This document shows, one piece after another, positions 36,347-44,692 of a DNA stretch of 59,173 nucleotides. Position 1 is the first letter of the stretch. Each line of letters begins with the position of its first letter. The DNA is from Paenibacillus pectinilyticus (GTDB lineage Bacteria; Bacillota; Bacilli; Paenibacillales; NBRC-103111): contig NZ_LYPC01000029.1 of the NCBI RefSeq assembly GCF_001700435.1, positions 307 through 59,479 on the forward strand. Reading direction: 5' to 3'. Below the pieces are notes generated by a model. It ran no database searches and had not been told where the DNA came from. It saw only the letters and a program-made list of their open reading frames with translations. Position numbers and translations under genes: made by a program.

Positions 36347-36973
36347 ATGCCAAAAGTAGCTTTATATAATGTAACAGGTGCTCAGGTAGGAGAAGTTGAA
36401 CTGTCTGACGTTGTTTTCGGAATTGAACCTCACGTTCATGCGATTCACGAAGCTGTTCTTTTGCAACAAGCAGCTGTGCGTCAAGGGACTCACAAAACAA
36501 AAGGTCGTTCAGAAGTACGCGGCGGTGGTCGTAAACCTTGGAAACAAAAAGGAACAGGCCGCGCTCGTCAAGGTAGTATTCGTGCTCCACAGTGGAAAGG
36601 CGGCGGTACCGTATTCGGACCAACTCCTCGTAGCTATGGTTTCAAATTACCAAGAAAAGTTCGTCGCTTAGCGATCAAATCCGCTTTGTCCTCGAAACTT
36701 ATCGATAACAACTTGATCGTTCTGGATCAACTACAAATGAATGCTCCGAAAACGAAAGAATTCGTAGCTATTCTGAACAACCTGAAAGTAGATTCCAAAG
36801 TACTAGTTGTAGGCGTTCCTAACGACTCCAATGTTGCTTTGTCTGCTCGTAATATCCCAGGTGTGAAATTTGTTGCTGCTGATGGAGTTAACGTTCTTGA
36901 TGTCATGCTTTATGACAAATTGATCTTAACACAAGAGGCTGTACAGAAAGTTGAGGAGGTGCTTGCACAATGA
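36347..36973 (+). CDS. rplD: 50S ribosomal protein L4
   Basis: 208 aa. L4 lines the peptide exit tunnel with a long loop (TKGRSEVRGGGRKPWKQKG). In E. coli it represses the S10 operon; whether it does so here is unknown. The stop overlaps the rplW start as ATGA. Confidence 0.97.
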   Translation: MPKVALYNVTGAQVGEVELSDVVFGIEPHVHAIHEAVLLQQAAVRQGTHKTKGRSEVRGGGRKPWKQKGTGRARQGSIRAPQWKGGGTVFGPTPRSYGFKLPRKVRRLAIKSALSSKLIDNNLIVLDQLQMNAPKTKEFVAILNNLKVDSKVLVVGVPNDSNVALSARNIPGVKFVAADGVNVLDVMLYDKLILTQEAVQKVEEVLAQ

Positions 36974-37260
36974 AAAATCCACGCGACATTATCAAGCGCC
37001 CGATCATCACTGAGCGTACAAGCGACCTAATGGCTAACAAAAAGTATGTTTTCGAAGTGGATCTTCGCGCTAACAAAACAGAAATTAAACAAGCTATCGA
37101 AGCAATCTTCAAAGTAAAAGTTACAAATGTAAACACATTGAGAATGCCTGCTAAGCCTAAACGTTATGGCAAACACTCTGGTTACACTTCCATCTGGAAG
37201 AAAGCTATCGTGTCCCTAAGCGCAGAAAGCAAAGAATTGGAATTCTTTGAATCCGTATAA
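36970..37260 (+). CDS. rplW: 50S ribosomal protein L23
   Basis: 96 aa. Sits at the tunnel exit and is the docking site for trigger factor and SRP. The start KNPRDIIKRPIITERTSDL and the RNA-binding loop PKRYGKHSGYTSIWKKAIV are typical. Its ATG overlaps the rplD stop; the ribosome site GAGGAGGTG is inside rplD. Confidence 0.97.
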   Translation: MKNPRDIIKRPIITERTSDLMANKKYVFEVDLRANKTEIKQAIEAIFKVKVTNVNTLRMPAKPKRYGKHSGYTSIWKKAIVSLSAESKELEFFESV

Positions 37261-37289
37261 CCCATTTCTTAAAGTAAGGAGGAAACAGA

Positions 37290-38120
37290 GTGCCAATTAA
37301 AAAATATAAACCAACCTCACCAGCACGTCGTGCGATGTCGGTTTCTACTTTTGAAGAAATCACAACATCAACACCGGAGAAATCCTTGCTTGCACCATTG
37401 TTCAAGCATGCTGGTCGTAACAACCAAGGTAAAATTACGGTTCGTCACCATGGTGGTGGACACAAGCGTAAATACCGTATCATCGATTTCAAACGTACTA
37501 AAGATGGAATACCAGGACGCGTTGCTACAGTTGAGTACGATCCTAACCGTTCCGCGAACATCGCATTGATCCATTATGCTGATGGCGAGAAAAAATACAT
37601 CATCGCTCCTAAAGGTCTTAAAGTGGACGATCGTATCGTTTCTGGACCACAAGCAGATATCAAAGTAGGTAACGCTCTTCCATTGGAAAACATTCCAGTT
37701 GGTACAGTTATCCACAACATTGAGTTGAAGCCTGGTAAAGGTGCACAATTAGTGCGCGCAGCTGGTACAGAAGCTCAATTGCTTGGTAAAGAAGAGACTT
37801 ACGTAACCATTCGCCTTTCATCCGGTGAAGTTCGTAAAGTACTTAAAGTTTGCCGCGCGACTATCGGTTCTGTTGGTAACGAAGATCACGAACTAGTGAA
37901 AATCGGTAAAGCAGGACGTAATCGTTGGAAAGGCAATCGTCCACAAGTTCGTGGGGTTGTTATGAACCCGAATGATCACCCACACGGTGGTGGTGAAGGA
38001 CGTGCACCAATCGGACGTAAATCACCTATGTCTCCATGGGGTAAACCGACGCTTGGTTTCAAAACTCGTAAAAAAGGTAAAGCATCCGATAAATACATTG
38101 TACGTCGTCGTACGAAGTAA
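37290..38120 (+). CDS. rplB: 50S ribosomal protein L2
   Basis: 276 aa. Needed for subunit association and peptidyl transfer. It contains the highly conserved HPHGGGEGRAPIG with the functional histidine, and a basic C-terminus ending YIVRRRTK. The start is GTG 37290, about 8 nt after AAGGAGG. Confidence 0.97.
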   Translation: MPIKKYKPTSPARRAMSVSTFEEITTSTPEKSLLAPLFKHAGRNNQGKITVRHHGGGHKRKYRIIDFKRTKDGIPGRVATVEYDPNRSANIALIHYADGEKKYIIAPKGLKVDDRIVSGPQADIKVGNALPLENIPVGTVIHNIELKPGKGAQLVRAAGTEAQLLGKEETYVTIRLSSGEVRKVLKVCRATIGSVGNEDHELVKIGKAGRNRWKGNRPQVRGVVMNPNDHPHGGGEGRAPIGRKSPMSPWGKPTLGFKTRKKGKASDKYIVRRRTK

Positions 38121-38171
38121 AAATCGCGGATATATGAATTCTCTTGAGGTTCAAGGAAGGGAGGAACACCC

Positions 38172-38450
38172 ATGGGTCGCAGCTTAAAGAAGGGTCCATT
38201 TATCGATGGACACTTACTGAAAAAAGTAGAGGACTTGAACACTTCTGGCAAGAAACTAGTTGTCAAAACGTGGTCCCGTCGTTCTACAATTTACCCGCAA
38301 TTCGTTGGTCACACTTTCGGAGTATATGACGGAAGAAAACACGTGCCAGTATATGTAACGGAAGATATGGTTGGGCATAAGCTTGGTGAATTTGCTCCAA
38401 CACGTACGTATAAAGGTCACGATGACGATAAGAAAACCGGAAAACGTTAA
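38172..38450 (+). CDS. rpsS: 30S ribosomal protein S19
   Basis: 92 aa. Head protein next to S13. Begins MGRSLKKGPFIDGHLLKK and has the family stretch TWSRRSTIYPQFVGHTFGVY. A strong AGGGAGG precedes the ATG. Confidence 0.97.
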   Translation: MGRSLKKGPFIDGHLLKKVEDLNTSGKKLVVKTWSRRSTIYPQFVGHTFGVYDGRKHVPVYVTEDMVGHKLGEFAPTRTYKGHDDDKKTGKR

Positions 38451-38479
38451 TTCATTTTTAACCGAGAGGAGGTACTACC

Positions 38480-38812
38480 ATGCAAGCTAAAGCAATATTG
38501 AACCACGCTCGGATTGCTCCTCGTAAAGCAAAGCTAGTTGTTGACTTGATTCGGGGAAAAGCGGTAGGTGAAGCGATCGCAATTTTGCGTCATACACCGA
38601 AGGCAGCTTCTCCAATTCTGGAGAAACTATTAAATTCCGCAATTGCCAATGCAGAGCATAACTATTCATTAGATCCAAACAAACTTGTTGTATCCGAGAC
38701 TTTCGTAAATCAAGGGCCAACAATGAAAAGATTCCAACAACGTGCAATGGGCCGCGCTAGCGCGATCAAAAAACGTACCAGCCACATCACAATCGTGGTA
38801 TCTGAAAAATAA
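38480..38812 (+). CDS. rplV: 50S ribosomal protein L22
   Basis: 110 aa. Its long beta hairpin lines the exit tunnel; the tip here reads PTMKRFQQRAMGRASAI, with no macrolide-resistance-type insertion visible. Begins MQAKAILNHARIAPRKAKLV. AGGAGGT precedes the ATG. Confidence 0.97.
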   Translation: MQAKAILNHARIAPRKAKLVVDLIRGKAVGEAIAILRHTPKAASPILEKLLNSAIANAEHNYSLDPNKLVVSETFVNQGPTMKRFQQRAMGRASAIKKRTSHITIVVSEK

Positions 38813-38825
38813 GGAGGGGTAACGT

Positions 38826-39488
38826 GTGGGTCAGAAAGTACACCCGATAGGTTTTAGAATTGGTGTCATTCGTGATTGGGAATCCAAATGGTTCGCAGAA
38901 AAAGATTTCGGAACTCTGCTGCTTGAAGATGTCAAAATCCGCGAATACTTAAAAAATAAACTTAAAGACTCAGCAGTTTCCCATATCGATATCGAGCGCG
39001 CGGCTAACCGTGTTAACGTAACGATTCATACTGCTAAGCCAGGAATGGTTATTGGTAAAGGCGGAGCTGAAGTTGAAGTTATTCGTAACTACATCGCAGC
39101 TATGTCGAACAAAAAAGTTCATATCAACATTTCTGAAATCAAACACCCAGATCTTGATGCTATCCTAGTAGCTGAAGCTGTTGCACTTCAATTGGAGCGT
39201 CGTGTATCATTCCGTCGTGCTATGAAGCAAGCTATGCAAAGAACAATGAGATCCGGAGCAAAAGGTATTAAAGTTGCAACTAGCGGACGTCTTGGCGGTG
39301 CTGAGATTGCTCGTACGGAAGGATATAGCGAAGGAACTGTTCCACTTCATACACTTCGTGCGGATATCGACTATGGTACGGCTGAAGCAGCCACTACTTA
39401 TGGACGTATTGGTGTTAAAGTATGGATCTACCGTGGAGAAGTGCTTCCGACAGCTAAGAAAAAGGCTCAGCCGGAAGGAGGAAATTAA
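38826..39488 (+). CDS. rpsC: 30S ribosomal protein S3
   Basis: 220 aa. Forms part of the mRNA entry channel. Starts with GTG 38826 (GQKVHPIGFRIGVIRDW) and holds a KH domain with MVIGKGGAEVE. It follows rplV closely, and its 3' end carries the ribosome site of rplP. Confidence 0.97.
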   Translation: MGQKVHPIGFRIGVIRDWESKWFAEKDFGTLLLEDVKIREYLKNKLKDSAVSHIDIERAANRVNVTIHTAKPGMVIGKGGAEVEVIRNYIAAMSNKKVHINISEIKHPDLDAILVAEAVALQLERRVSFRRAMKQAMQRTMRSGAKGIKVATSGRLGGAEIARTEGYSEGTVPLHTLRADIDYGTAEAATTYGRIGVKVWIYRGEVLPTAKKKAQPEGGN

Positions 39489-39491
39489 ATC

Positions 39492-39926
39492 ATGTTAGTA
39501 CCTAAACGTGTAAAACACCGTAAAGAACACCGCGGTAACATGAAAGGTCGCGCTAAAGGCGGTACGGAAGTTGCTTTTGGCGAATATGGTCTGCAAGCGG
39601 TAGAACCGGCTTGGGTTTCCAACCGTCAAATCGAAGCAGCACGTATTGCCATGACACGTTACATCAAACGTGGCGGTAAAGTATGGATTAAAATTTTCCC
39701 AGCAAAACCAGTTACACAAAAACCACTTGAAGTTCGTATGGGTAGTGGTAAAGGTAGCGTGGAAAAATGGGTTGCCGTAGTAAAACCGGGCAAAATTTTG
39801 TTTGAACTAGCAGGTGTAAGCGAAGAGGTTGCTCGTGAAGCAATGCGTCTTGCTGCTCACAAGCTTCCAATCAAAACGAAGTTCGTGAAAAGAGAAGAAG
39901 TAGGCGGTGAAGCAAATGAAGGGTAG
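39492..39926 (+). CDS. rplP: 50S ribosomal protein L16
   Basis: 144 aa. Lies near the A-site tRNA elbow. Begins MLVPKRVKHRKEHRG and contains KGGTEVAFGEYGLQA and RMGSGKGSVEKWVAVV. Three bases separate it from rpsC. It overlaps rpmC by 11 nt. Confidence 0.97.
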   Translation: MLVPKRVKHRKEHRGNMKGRAKGGTEVAFGEYGLQAVEPAWVSNRQIEAARIAMTRYIKRGGKVWIKIFPAKPVTQKPLEVRMGSGKGSVEKWVAVVKPGKILFELAGVSEEVAREAMRLAAHKLPIKTKFVKREEVGGEANEG

Positions 39927-40113
39927 TGAATTCCGGAACTTAACCACTGCTGAAATCGAGCAAAAAGTTAATGGTTTTAAAGAAGAACTCTTTAACCTCC
40001 GTTTTCAACTAGCTACTGGTCAATTGGACAACCCGACTCAGATTCGTGATTTGCGTAAAGAGATCGCTCGTGCCAAGACTATTTTGCGTGAAAGAGAACT
40101 GGGTATTGGGTAA
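39916..40113 (+). CDS. rpmC: 50S ribosomal protein L29
   Basis: 65 aa helical protein beside L23 at the tunnel exit. ATG 39916 gives a product that aligns with B. subtilis L29 and has AGGCGGTGA 5 nt upstream; a GTG at 39907 is too close. It contains EELFNLRFQLATGQLDN. Confidence 0.95.
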   Translation: MKGSEFRNLTTAEIEQKVNGFKEELFNLRFQLATGQLDNPTQIRDLRKEIARAKTILRERELGIG

Positions 40114-40140
40114 CCAAATCTAGAAGGGAGTGTTCCTTAG

Positions 40141-40404
40141 ATGACTGAACGTAACGATCGTAAAGTTCTGATCGGTAAAGTTGTCAGCGATAAAATGGAT
40201 AAAACCATTGTTGTGGCTGTTGAAACTTACAAAAAACATGAACTCTACCACAAAAGAATTAAATCTACAAAGAAGTTCAAAGCGCATGATGAAAACAACC
40301 AAGCTAAGATTGGTGACACTGTGAAAATCAGTGAAACTAGACCGTTGTCCAAAGATAAAAGTTGGAGACTGGTTGAAATTCTTGAAGTGGCAGTTGTTAT
40401 CTAA
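40141..40404 (+). CDS. rpsQ: 30S ribosomal protein S17
   Basis: 87 aa OB-fold protein that binds 16S rRNA early in assembly. It contains GKVVSDKMDKTIVVAVE and KIGDTVKISETRPLSKDKSW. Ribosome site AGGGAGTG upstream. Confidence 0.97.
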   Translation: MTERNDRKVLIGKVVSDKMDKTIVVAVETYKKHELYHKRIKSTKKFKAHDENNQAKIGDTVKISETRPLSKDKSWRLVEILEVAVVI

Positions 40405-40439
40405 TATTCTAGATATGAACCCCGAAAGGAGGGAATACG

Positions 40440-40808
40440 ATGATTCAACCATTTACTCGTTTGGCTGTCGCTGACAACTCAGGTGCGAAACAATTAATGT
40501 GTATCCGCGTTTTGGGTGGTACTGGTCGTCGCGTTGGTCACATTGGTGATTTGATCGTATGTTCAGTAAAAGAAGCAACACCAGGTGGCGTTGTCAAAAA
40601 AGGTGACGTTGTTAAAGCAGTTATCGTTCGTACGAAGAGCGGTGCTCGCCGTAAAGACGGTTCATATATCTCATTCGATGAGAATGCAGCTGTTATCGTG
40701 AAAGAAGATAAAAGCCCACGTGGTACTCGTATCTTCGGACCAGTTGCTCGCGAACTTCGCGATAGAGACTTCATGAAGATCGTATCCTTGGCTCCAGAAG
40801 TTATCTAA
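40440..40808 (+). CDS. rplN: 50S ribosomal protein L14
   Basis: 122 aa, standard. Forms an intersubunit bridge with 16S rRNA and is the binding site of silencing factor RsfS. Begins MIQPFTRLAVADNSGAK and ends MKIVSLAPEVI. It starts the spc gene group. Confidence 0.97.
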   Translation: MIQPFTRLAVADNSGAKQLMCIRVLGGTGRRVGHIGDLIVCSVKEATPGGVVKKGDVVKAVIVRTKSGARRKDGSYISFDENAAVIVKEDKSPRGTRIFGPVARELRDRDFMKIVSLAPEVI

Positions 40809-40824
40809 AACGTGTTACGATGTT

Positions 40825-40843
40825 GTTTTCCATTGTGGAAAAC
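40825..40843 (+). other. Perfect 8-bp hairpin before rplX
   Basis: GTTTTCCA (40825-40832) pairs with TGGAAAAC (40836-40843) around TTG. There is no T-run. Together with the preceding GTTACGA it may be a decayed relative of the repeat at 19641, 43033 and 48053, but the match is weak. Confidence 0.4.
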
Positions 40844-40863
40844 CCCAGGAGGTGTAGAAGCTA

Positions 40864-41217
40864 ATGCCAAGACTAAAAAAGAGACTAGAATCTCATAACA
40901 ATAAATTGCACGTGAAAAAAGACGACACTGTTTTTGTTATCACGGGTAAAGACAAAGGTAAAAAAGGCCGCGTTATCGCAGCTTACCCTCGTCAAAATCG
41001 TGTTCTTGTTGAAGGTGTAAACATGGTTAAGAAACATGCGAAACCATCCCAACTGAACCCACAAGGCGGTATCTTGAATCAAGAAGCTGCAATCCACGTT
41101 TCTAACGTGATGCTAATTGATCCTAAGAGCGGCAAACCTACTCGCGTAGGATACAAAGTATTGGATAACGGAACGAAAGTTCGCATTGCGAAAAAATCCG
41201 GCGAAGTTATCGACTAA
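40864..41217 (+). CDS. rplX: 50S ribosomal protein L24
   Basis: 117 aa, a little longer than most. It has a KOW motif (VFVITGKDKGKKGRVIA) and is an assembly initiator protein. A stop-proximal stretch ends KKSGEVID. AGGAGGTG lies 10 nt before ATG 40864. Confidence 0.97.
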   Translation: MPRLKKRLESHNNKLHVKKDDTVFVITGKDKGKKGRVIAAYPRQNRVLVEGVNMVKKHAKPSQLNPQGGILNQEAAIHVSNVMLIDPKSGKPTRVGYKVLDNGTKVRIAKKSGEVID

Positions 41218-41251
41218 TACACACATGTATGGAAAGGAGGCAATCTAAGCT

Positions 41252-41794
41252 ATGGCAGTAAGATTGAAAGATCGTTACTTGAACGAAATTACGCCTGCAT
41301 TAATTCAAAAGTTCAACTACACAACAGTTATGCAAGTGCCGAAAATCGAAAAAATCGTTATCAACATGGGTGTTGGTGAGGCTGTTTCGAACTCCAAAGT
41401 ACTTGACACTGCAGTAGAAGATCTTCAAAAGATCTCTGGTCAAAAACCAGTTGTAACAAAATCCAAAAAAGCGATCGCGGGTTTCAAACTTCGTGAAAAT
41501 ATGCCGATCGGCGCGAAAGTAACTCTTCGTGGTGAGCGTATGTATCACTTCTTGGATAAACTATTCAACGTATCACTTCCACGTGTACGTGACTTCCGCG
41601 GTATTTCCAACAAAGCATTTGATGGTCGCGGTAACTACACACTTGGTTTGAAAGAACAACTCATTTTCCCTGAAATTGAGTATGATAAAATCGATAAAGT
41701 TCGTGGTATGGATATTGTTATCGTAACGACGGCTAAGTCCGACGAGGAAGCTCGCGAGCTTTTAACACAACTCGGAGCGCCTTTCGTAAAATAG
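41252..41794 (+). CDS. rplE: 50S ribosomal protein L5
   Basis: 180 aa. Binds 5S rRNA in the central protuberance. Typical stretches are KIEKIVINMGVGEA and TLRGERMYHFLDKL. Ribosome site AAAGGAGG about 11 nt before ATG 41252. Confidence 0.97.
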   Translation: MAVRLKDRYLNEITPALIQKFNYTTVMQVPKIEKIVINMGVGEAVSNSKVLDTAVEDLQKISGQKPVVTKSKKAIAGFKLRENMPIGAKVTLRGERMYHFLDKLFNVSLPRVRDFRGISNKAFDGRGNYTLGLKEQLIFPEIEYDKIDKVRGMDIVIVTTAKSDEEARELLTQLGAPFVK

Positions 41795-41830
41795 GTTACC
41801 AGTCGTACCTATCAGGAGGTGTTATATTAA

Positions 41831-42016
41831 GTGGCAAAAACTTCGATGAAAGTCAAACAGCAACGTACCCCGAAGTTTAAGGTGCAAGCATACACACGTT
41901 GTGAGCGCTGCGGACGTCCGCATTCAGTGCTTCGCAAGTTTAAAATTTGTCGGATTTGTTTCCGCGAATTAGCACACTTGGGTCAGATTCCAGGCGTGAA
42001 AAAAGCAAGCTGGTAA
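41831..42016 (+). CDS. rpsZ: 30S ribosomal protein S14, zinc-binding type Z
   Basis: 61 aa, the short form of S14. It has two CXXC pairs (CERC and CRIC) for zinc, so this is the zinc-dependent version. The start is GTG 41831 after AGGAGGTG. The longer cysteine-free S14 paralogue, if present, is elsewhere. Confidence 0.96.
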   Translation: MAKTSMKVKQQRTPKFKVQAYTRCERCGRPHSVLRKFKICRICFRELAHLGQIPGVKKASW

Positions 42017-42049
42017 TCACCCTATTTTCGGGAAGGAGGTTTACACAAA

Positions 42050-42448
42050 ATGGTCATGTCAGATCCAATTGCAGATATGCTAACACGCATTCGTAATGCG
42101 AACATCGTACGTCATGAGACAGTTGAAATCCCTGCATCAAAAGTGAAAAGGGAAATCGCTGAAATCCTTAAAAAAGAAGGATTTATCCGTGATGCTGAAT
42201 ACGTTCAAGATAGCAAACAAGGTATCATCCGTTTGTTCCTGAAATATGGTTCAAACAACGAGCGTGTTATCTCTGGTTTGAAAAGAATTTCGAAACCAGG
42301 TCTACGCGTTTACACTAAATCACAAGAAGTCCCTCGTGTTCTGGGCGGATTAGGGATTGCCATCATCTCCACGTCTCAAGGAGTTATGACGGATAAAGAT
42401 GCTCGTCAATCCAAAGCTGGCGGAGAGGTTATCTGCTACGTTTGGTAA
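42050..42448 (+). CDS. rpsH: 30S ribosomal protein S8
   Basis: 132 aa. Organises the central domain of 16S rRNA; in E. coli it represses the spc operon. Begins MVMSDPIADMLTRIRNAN, with ISTSQGVMTDKDAR near the end. AAGGAGGT lies 9 nt before ATG 42050. Confidence 0.97.
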   Translation: MVMSDPIADMLTRIRNANIVRHETVEIPASKVKREIAEILKKEGFIRDAEYVQDSKQGIIRLFLKYGSNNERVISGLKRISKPGLRVYTKSQEVPRVLGGLGIAIISTSQGVMTDKDARQSKAGGEVICYVW

Positions 42449-42477
42449 TACAATTGTAATTGAATGGAGGTGCAAAC

Positions 42478-43020
42478 ATGTCTCGTATTGGTCGTAAGCC
42501 AATCACCATTCCAAGTGGTGTAAATGTAACACTAGACAATACTCAAATCACGGTTAGTGGACCTAAAGGTTCTTTGACCCGTGTACTTCATATTGATATG
42601 AAAGTAAACGTTCTAGAGAACGAGATTTCTGTTGAGCGTCCTTCCGATAACAAACTCCACCGTTCCCTGCATGGTACAACACGTAGTGTTGTTGCCAACA
42701 TGGTAAGTGGTGTTACGGAAGGGTTCACGAAATCGTTGGATCTAGTAGGCGTTGGTTACCGTGCAAACAAAAGCGGTGACAAATTGGTTCTCAACGTTGG
42801 GTACTCCCATCCAGTTGAAATCAACCCTGAGAACGGTATTGAGTTTGATGTTCCATCAAACACAAAGATTATCGTTAAAGGTATTGATAAAGAGCTAGTT
42901 GGCGCTATGGCAGCTAAAGTTCGTTCCGTACGTGAACCAGAGCCGTATAAAGGTAAAGGTATCAAGTATGAAGGCGAACGCATTCTTCGTAAAGAAGGTA
43001 AAGCTGGTAAGAAGAAATAA
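42478..43020 (+). CDS. rplF: 50S ribosomal protein L6
   Basis: 180 aa. Two repeated domains, the second ending EPYKGKGIKYEGERILRKEG, which faces the factor-binding site. ATG 42478 gives MSRIGRKPITIP, 6 nt after TGGAGGTG; the TTG at 42460 overlaps that site. GATC-GAAA-GATC right after the stop forms a tiny hairpin. Confidence 0.97.
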   Translation: MSRIGRKPITIPSGVNVTLDNTQITVSGPKGSLTRVLHIDMKVNVLENEISVERPSDNKLHRSLHGTTRSVVANMVSGVTEGFTKSLDLVGVGYRANKSGDKLVLNVGYSHPVEINPENGIEFDVPSNTKIIVKGIDKELVGAMAAKVRSVREPEPYKGKGIKYEGERILRKEGKAGKKK

Positions 43021-43032
43021 GATCGAAAGATC

Positions 43033-43089
43033 GCGGGTAATAGCTAAGAGTTTTCTTAGGAAAACTTGCTACGTAAGCATAAGCCTCGC
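43033..43089 (-). repeat. Palindromic intergenic repeat, copy B (inverted)
   Basis: Between rplF and rplR. Read on the minus strand it carries TATGCTTACGTAGCAAGT and TTTCCTAAGAAAACT, matching copy C (48053-48106) at 21 of 22 positions in the core, in the opposite orientation. Its hairpin is GTTTTC (43050-43055) with GAAAAC (43060-43065). GCG..GG at 43033-43037 can pair with CC.CGC at 43084-43089. Confidence 0.75.
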
Positions 43090-43121
43090 ATCATAAGATG
43101 ATGAAAGGAGTGTAAGTATAG

Positions 43122-43490
43122 ATGATTACTAAAAGCGATAAAAACAAAGCTCGTCTGAAAAGACACCTTCGTGTTCGTAAGAAAATTGAAGGTACAACTC
43201 TTCGCCCACGCTTGAACATTTTCCGTTCTTCCAAGCATATGTATGCTCAACTTATCGATGATACTACTGGTGCAACTATCGTTGCAGCATCTACGCAAGA
43301 TAAAGAGCTTAAAAGTGAAGTTGGTAACGGTGGAAACGTTGAAGCTGCTCGTAAAGTTGGCGCATTAATCGCGGCACGTGCGAAAGAAAAAGGTGTAGTT
43401 CAAGTGGTTTTTGACCGCGGTGGATACCTTTATCATGGACGTGTTCAAGCATTAGCTGACGCAGCTCGTGAAGCTGGACTTGAATTCTAA
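43122..43490 (+). CDS. rplR: 50S ribosomal protein L18
   Basis: 122 aa. Binds 5S rRNA with L5. Contains LRPRLNIFRSSKHMYAQLID and FDRGGYLYHGRVQALADAAR. GAAAGGAG precedes the ATG. It follows the gap that holds repeat B. Confidence 0.97.
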   Translation: MITKSDKNKARLKRHLRVRKKIEGTTLRPRLNIFRSSKHMYAQLIDDTTGATIVAASTQDKELKSEVGNGGNVEAARKVGALIAARAKEKGVVQVVFDRGGYLYHGRVQALADAAREAGLEF

Positions 43491-43518
43491 GAAATACATT
43501 AATAAGGAGGTAAAAGAC

Positions 43519-44016
43519 TTGCGTGTAGATCCTAATACTTTAGAGCTAACAGAAAAAGTTGTAAATATTAATCGCGTAGCTAAAGTAGTAAAAGGCGGAC
43601 GTCGTTTCAGCTTCAGCGCACTTGTTGTCGTTGGCGATGGCAATGGCTGGGTTGGTGCAGGAATCGGTAAAGCTTCCGAAGTTCCAGATGCGATCCGTAA
43701 AGGCATTGAAGATGCGAAAAAGAACTTGATTCATGTTCCTATCGTAGGCACTTCGATTCCTCACCTTGTTACTGGTAAATTTGGCGCAGGACGCGTTCTA
43801 TTGAAACCGGCATCCCAAGGTACAGGAGTTATCGCAGGCGGACCAGTTCGTGCAGTACTTGAACTTGCTGGTGTTGGCGATATCTTGACAAAATCCCTAG
43901 GTTCATCGAACTCCATGAACATGGTTAACGCAACGCTTGAAGGCTTAAGCCGCTTGAAAAAAGCGGAAGAAGTTGCAAAGCTTCGTGGTAAAACTGTTCA
44001 AGAGCTATTAGGTTAG
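43519..44016 (+). CDS. rpsE: 30S ribosomal protein S5
   Basis: 165 aa. Double-stranded RNA-binding fold at the mRNA entry channel. The start is TTG 43519 (RVDPNTLELTEKVV), 7 nt after AAGGAGGT; an upstream ATG at 43468 would lie inside rplR and is rejected. The loop VKGGRRFSFSALVVVGDGNG is wild type. Confidence 0.95.
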   Translation: MRVDPNTLELTEKVVNINRVAKVVKGGRRFSFSALVVVGDGNGWVGAGIGKASEVPDAIRKGIEDAKKNLIHVPIVGTSIPHLVTGKFGAGRVLLKPASQGTGVIAGGPVRAVLELAGVGDILTKSLGSSNSMNMVNATLEGLSRLKKAEEVAKLRGKTVQELLG

Positions 44017-44027
44017 GAGGGGTAAAC

Positions 44028-44216
44028 ATGGCTAAACAATTACAGGTTACCCTAAAACGCAGCTTGATCGGCCGTCCTGAAACGCAACGCGTTACTGTGA
44101 AAACACTTGGTCTTCGCAAGATTAACCAAACTGTTCTTCACCAAGATAATGCAGCAATCAGAGGCATGGTTAATCAAGTAAGCCATTTGGTAGAAGTTAA
44201 AGAAATCGAAGCATAG
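44028..44216 (+). CDS. rpmD: 50S ribosomal protein L30
   Basis: 62 aa. Begins MAKQLQVTLKRSLIGRPE and contains TVKTLGLRKINQTVLHQD. GGAGGGG precedes the ATG. It lies between rpsE and rplO as expected. Confidence 0.97.
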   Translation: MAKQLQVTLKRSLIGRPETQRVTVKTLGLRKINQTVLHQDNAAIRGMVNQVSHLVEVKEIEA

Positions 44217-44251
44217 AATTACAATTTAAGATCTAGAGGAGGTGTGCAACG

Positions 44252-44692
44252 ATGAAGTTACATGAGCTAAGTTCTGCTACTGGCGCTCGTAAATCACCTA
44301 AGCGTGTTGGACGTGGAACAAGTAGTGGTATGGGTAAAACATCAACTCGCGGACATAAAGGTCAAAACGCACGTTCCGGTGGAGGCGTTCGTCCTGGGTT
44401 CGAAGGTGGACAAAACCCATTGTACCGTCGTTTACCTAAACGTGGATTTACGAACCGTTTCCGTACGGAGTACGCGATCGTGAATCTTGAAGATTTGAAC
44501 AATTTCGCAGCTGGTACTGAAGTGACTCCAGAAGTATTAATGGAGACTGGTATTGTTAAAGCTCCTAAAGATGGCATCAAGATTTTAGGAAACGGTGAAA
44601 TCACAGTAAAATTAACCGTTAAAGCGAATAAGTTCTCTCAATCAGCGATTGAGAAAATCCAAGCTGCCGGCGGTCAAACCGAGGTGATTTAA
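44252..44692 (+). CDS. rplO: 50S ribosomal protein L15
   Basis: 146 aa. The glycine- and lysine-rich N-terminal extension (GRGTSSGMGKTSTRGHKG) threads into 23S rRNA. The stop TAA shares its last base with the secY ATG, so the two are translationally coupled. Confidence 0.97.
   Translation: MKLHELSSATGARKSPKRVGRGTSSGMGKTSTRGHKGQNARSGGGVRPGFEGGQNPLYRRLPKRGFTNRFRTEYAIVNLEDLNNFAAGTEVTPEVLMETGIVKAPKDGIKILGNGEITVKLTVKANKFSQSAIEKIQAAGGQTEVI

Noticed and set aside
40801..40863. Fourth copy of the palindromic repeat before rplX
   Set aside because: Only the GTTTTC/GAAAAC hairpin and GTTACGA fit; the rest does not align, so it is recorded only as a hairpin.
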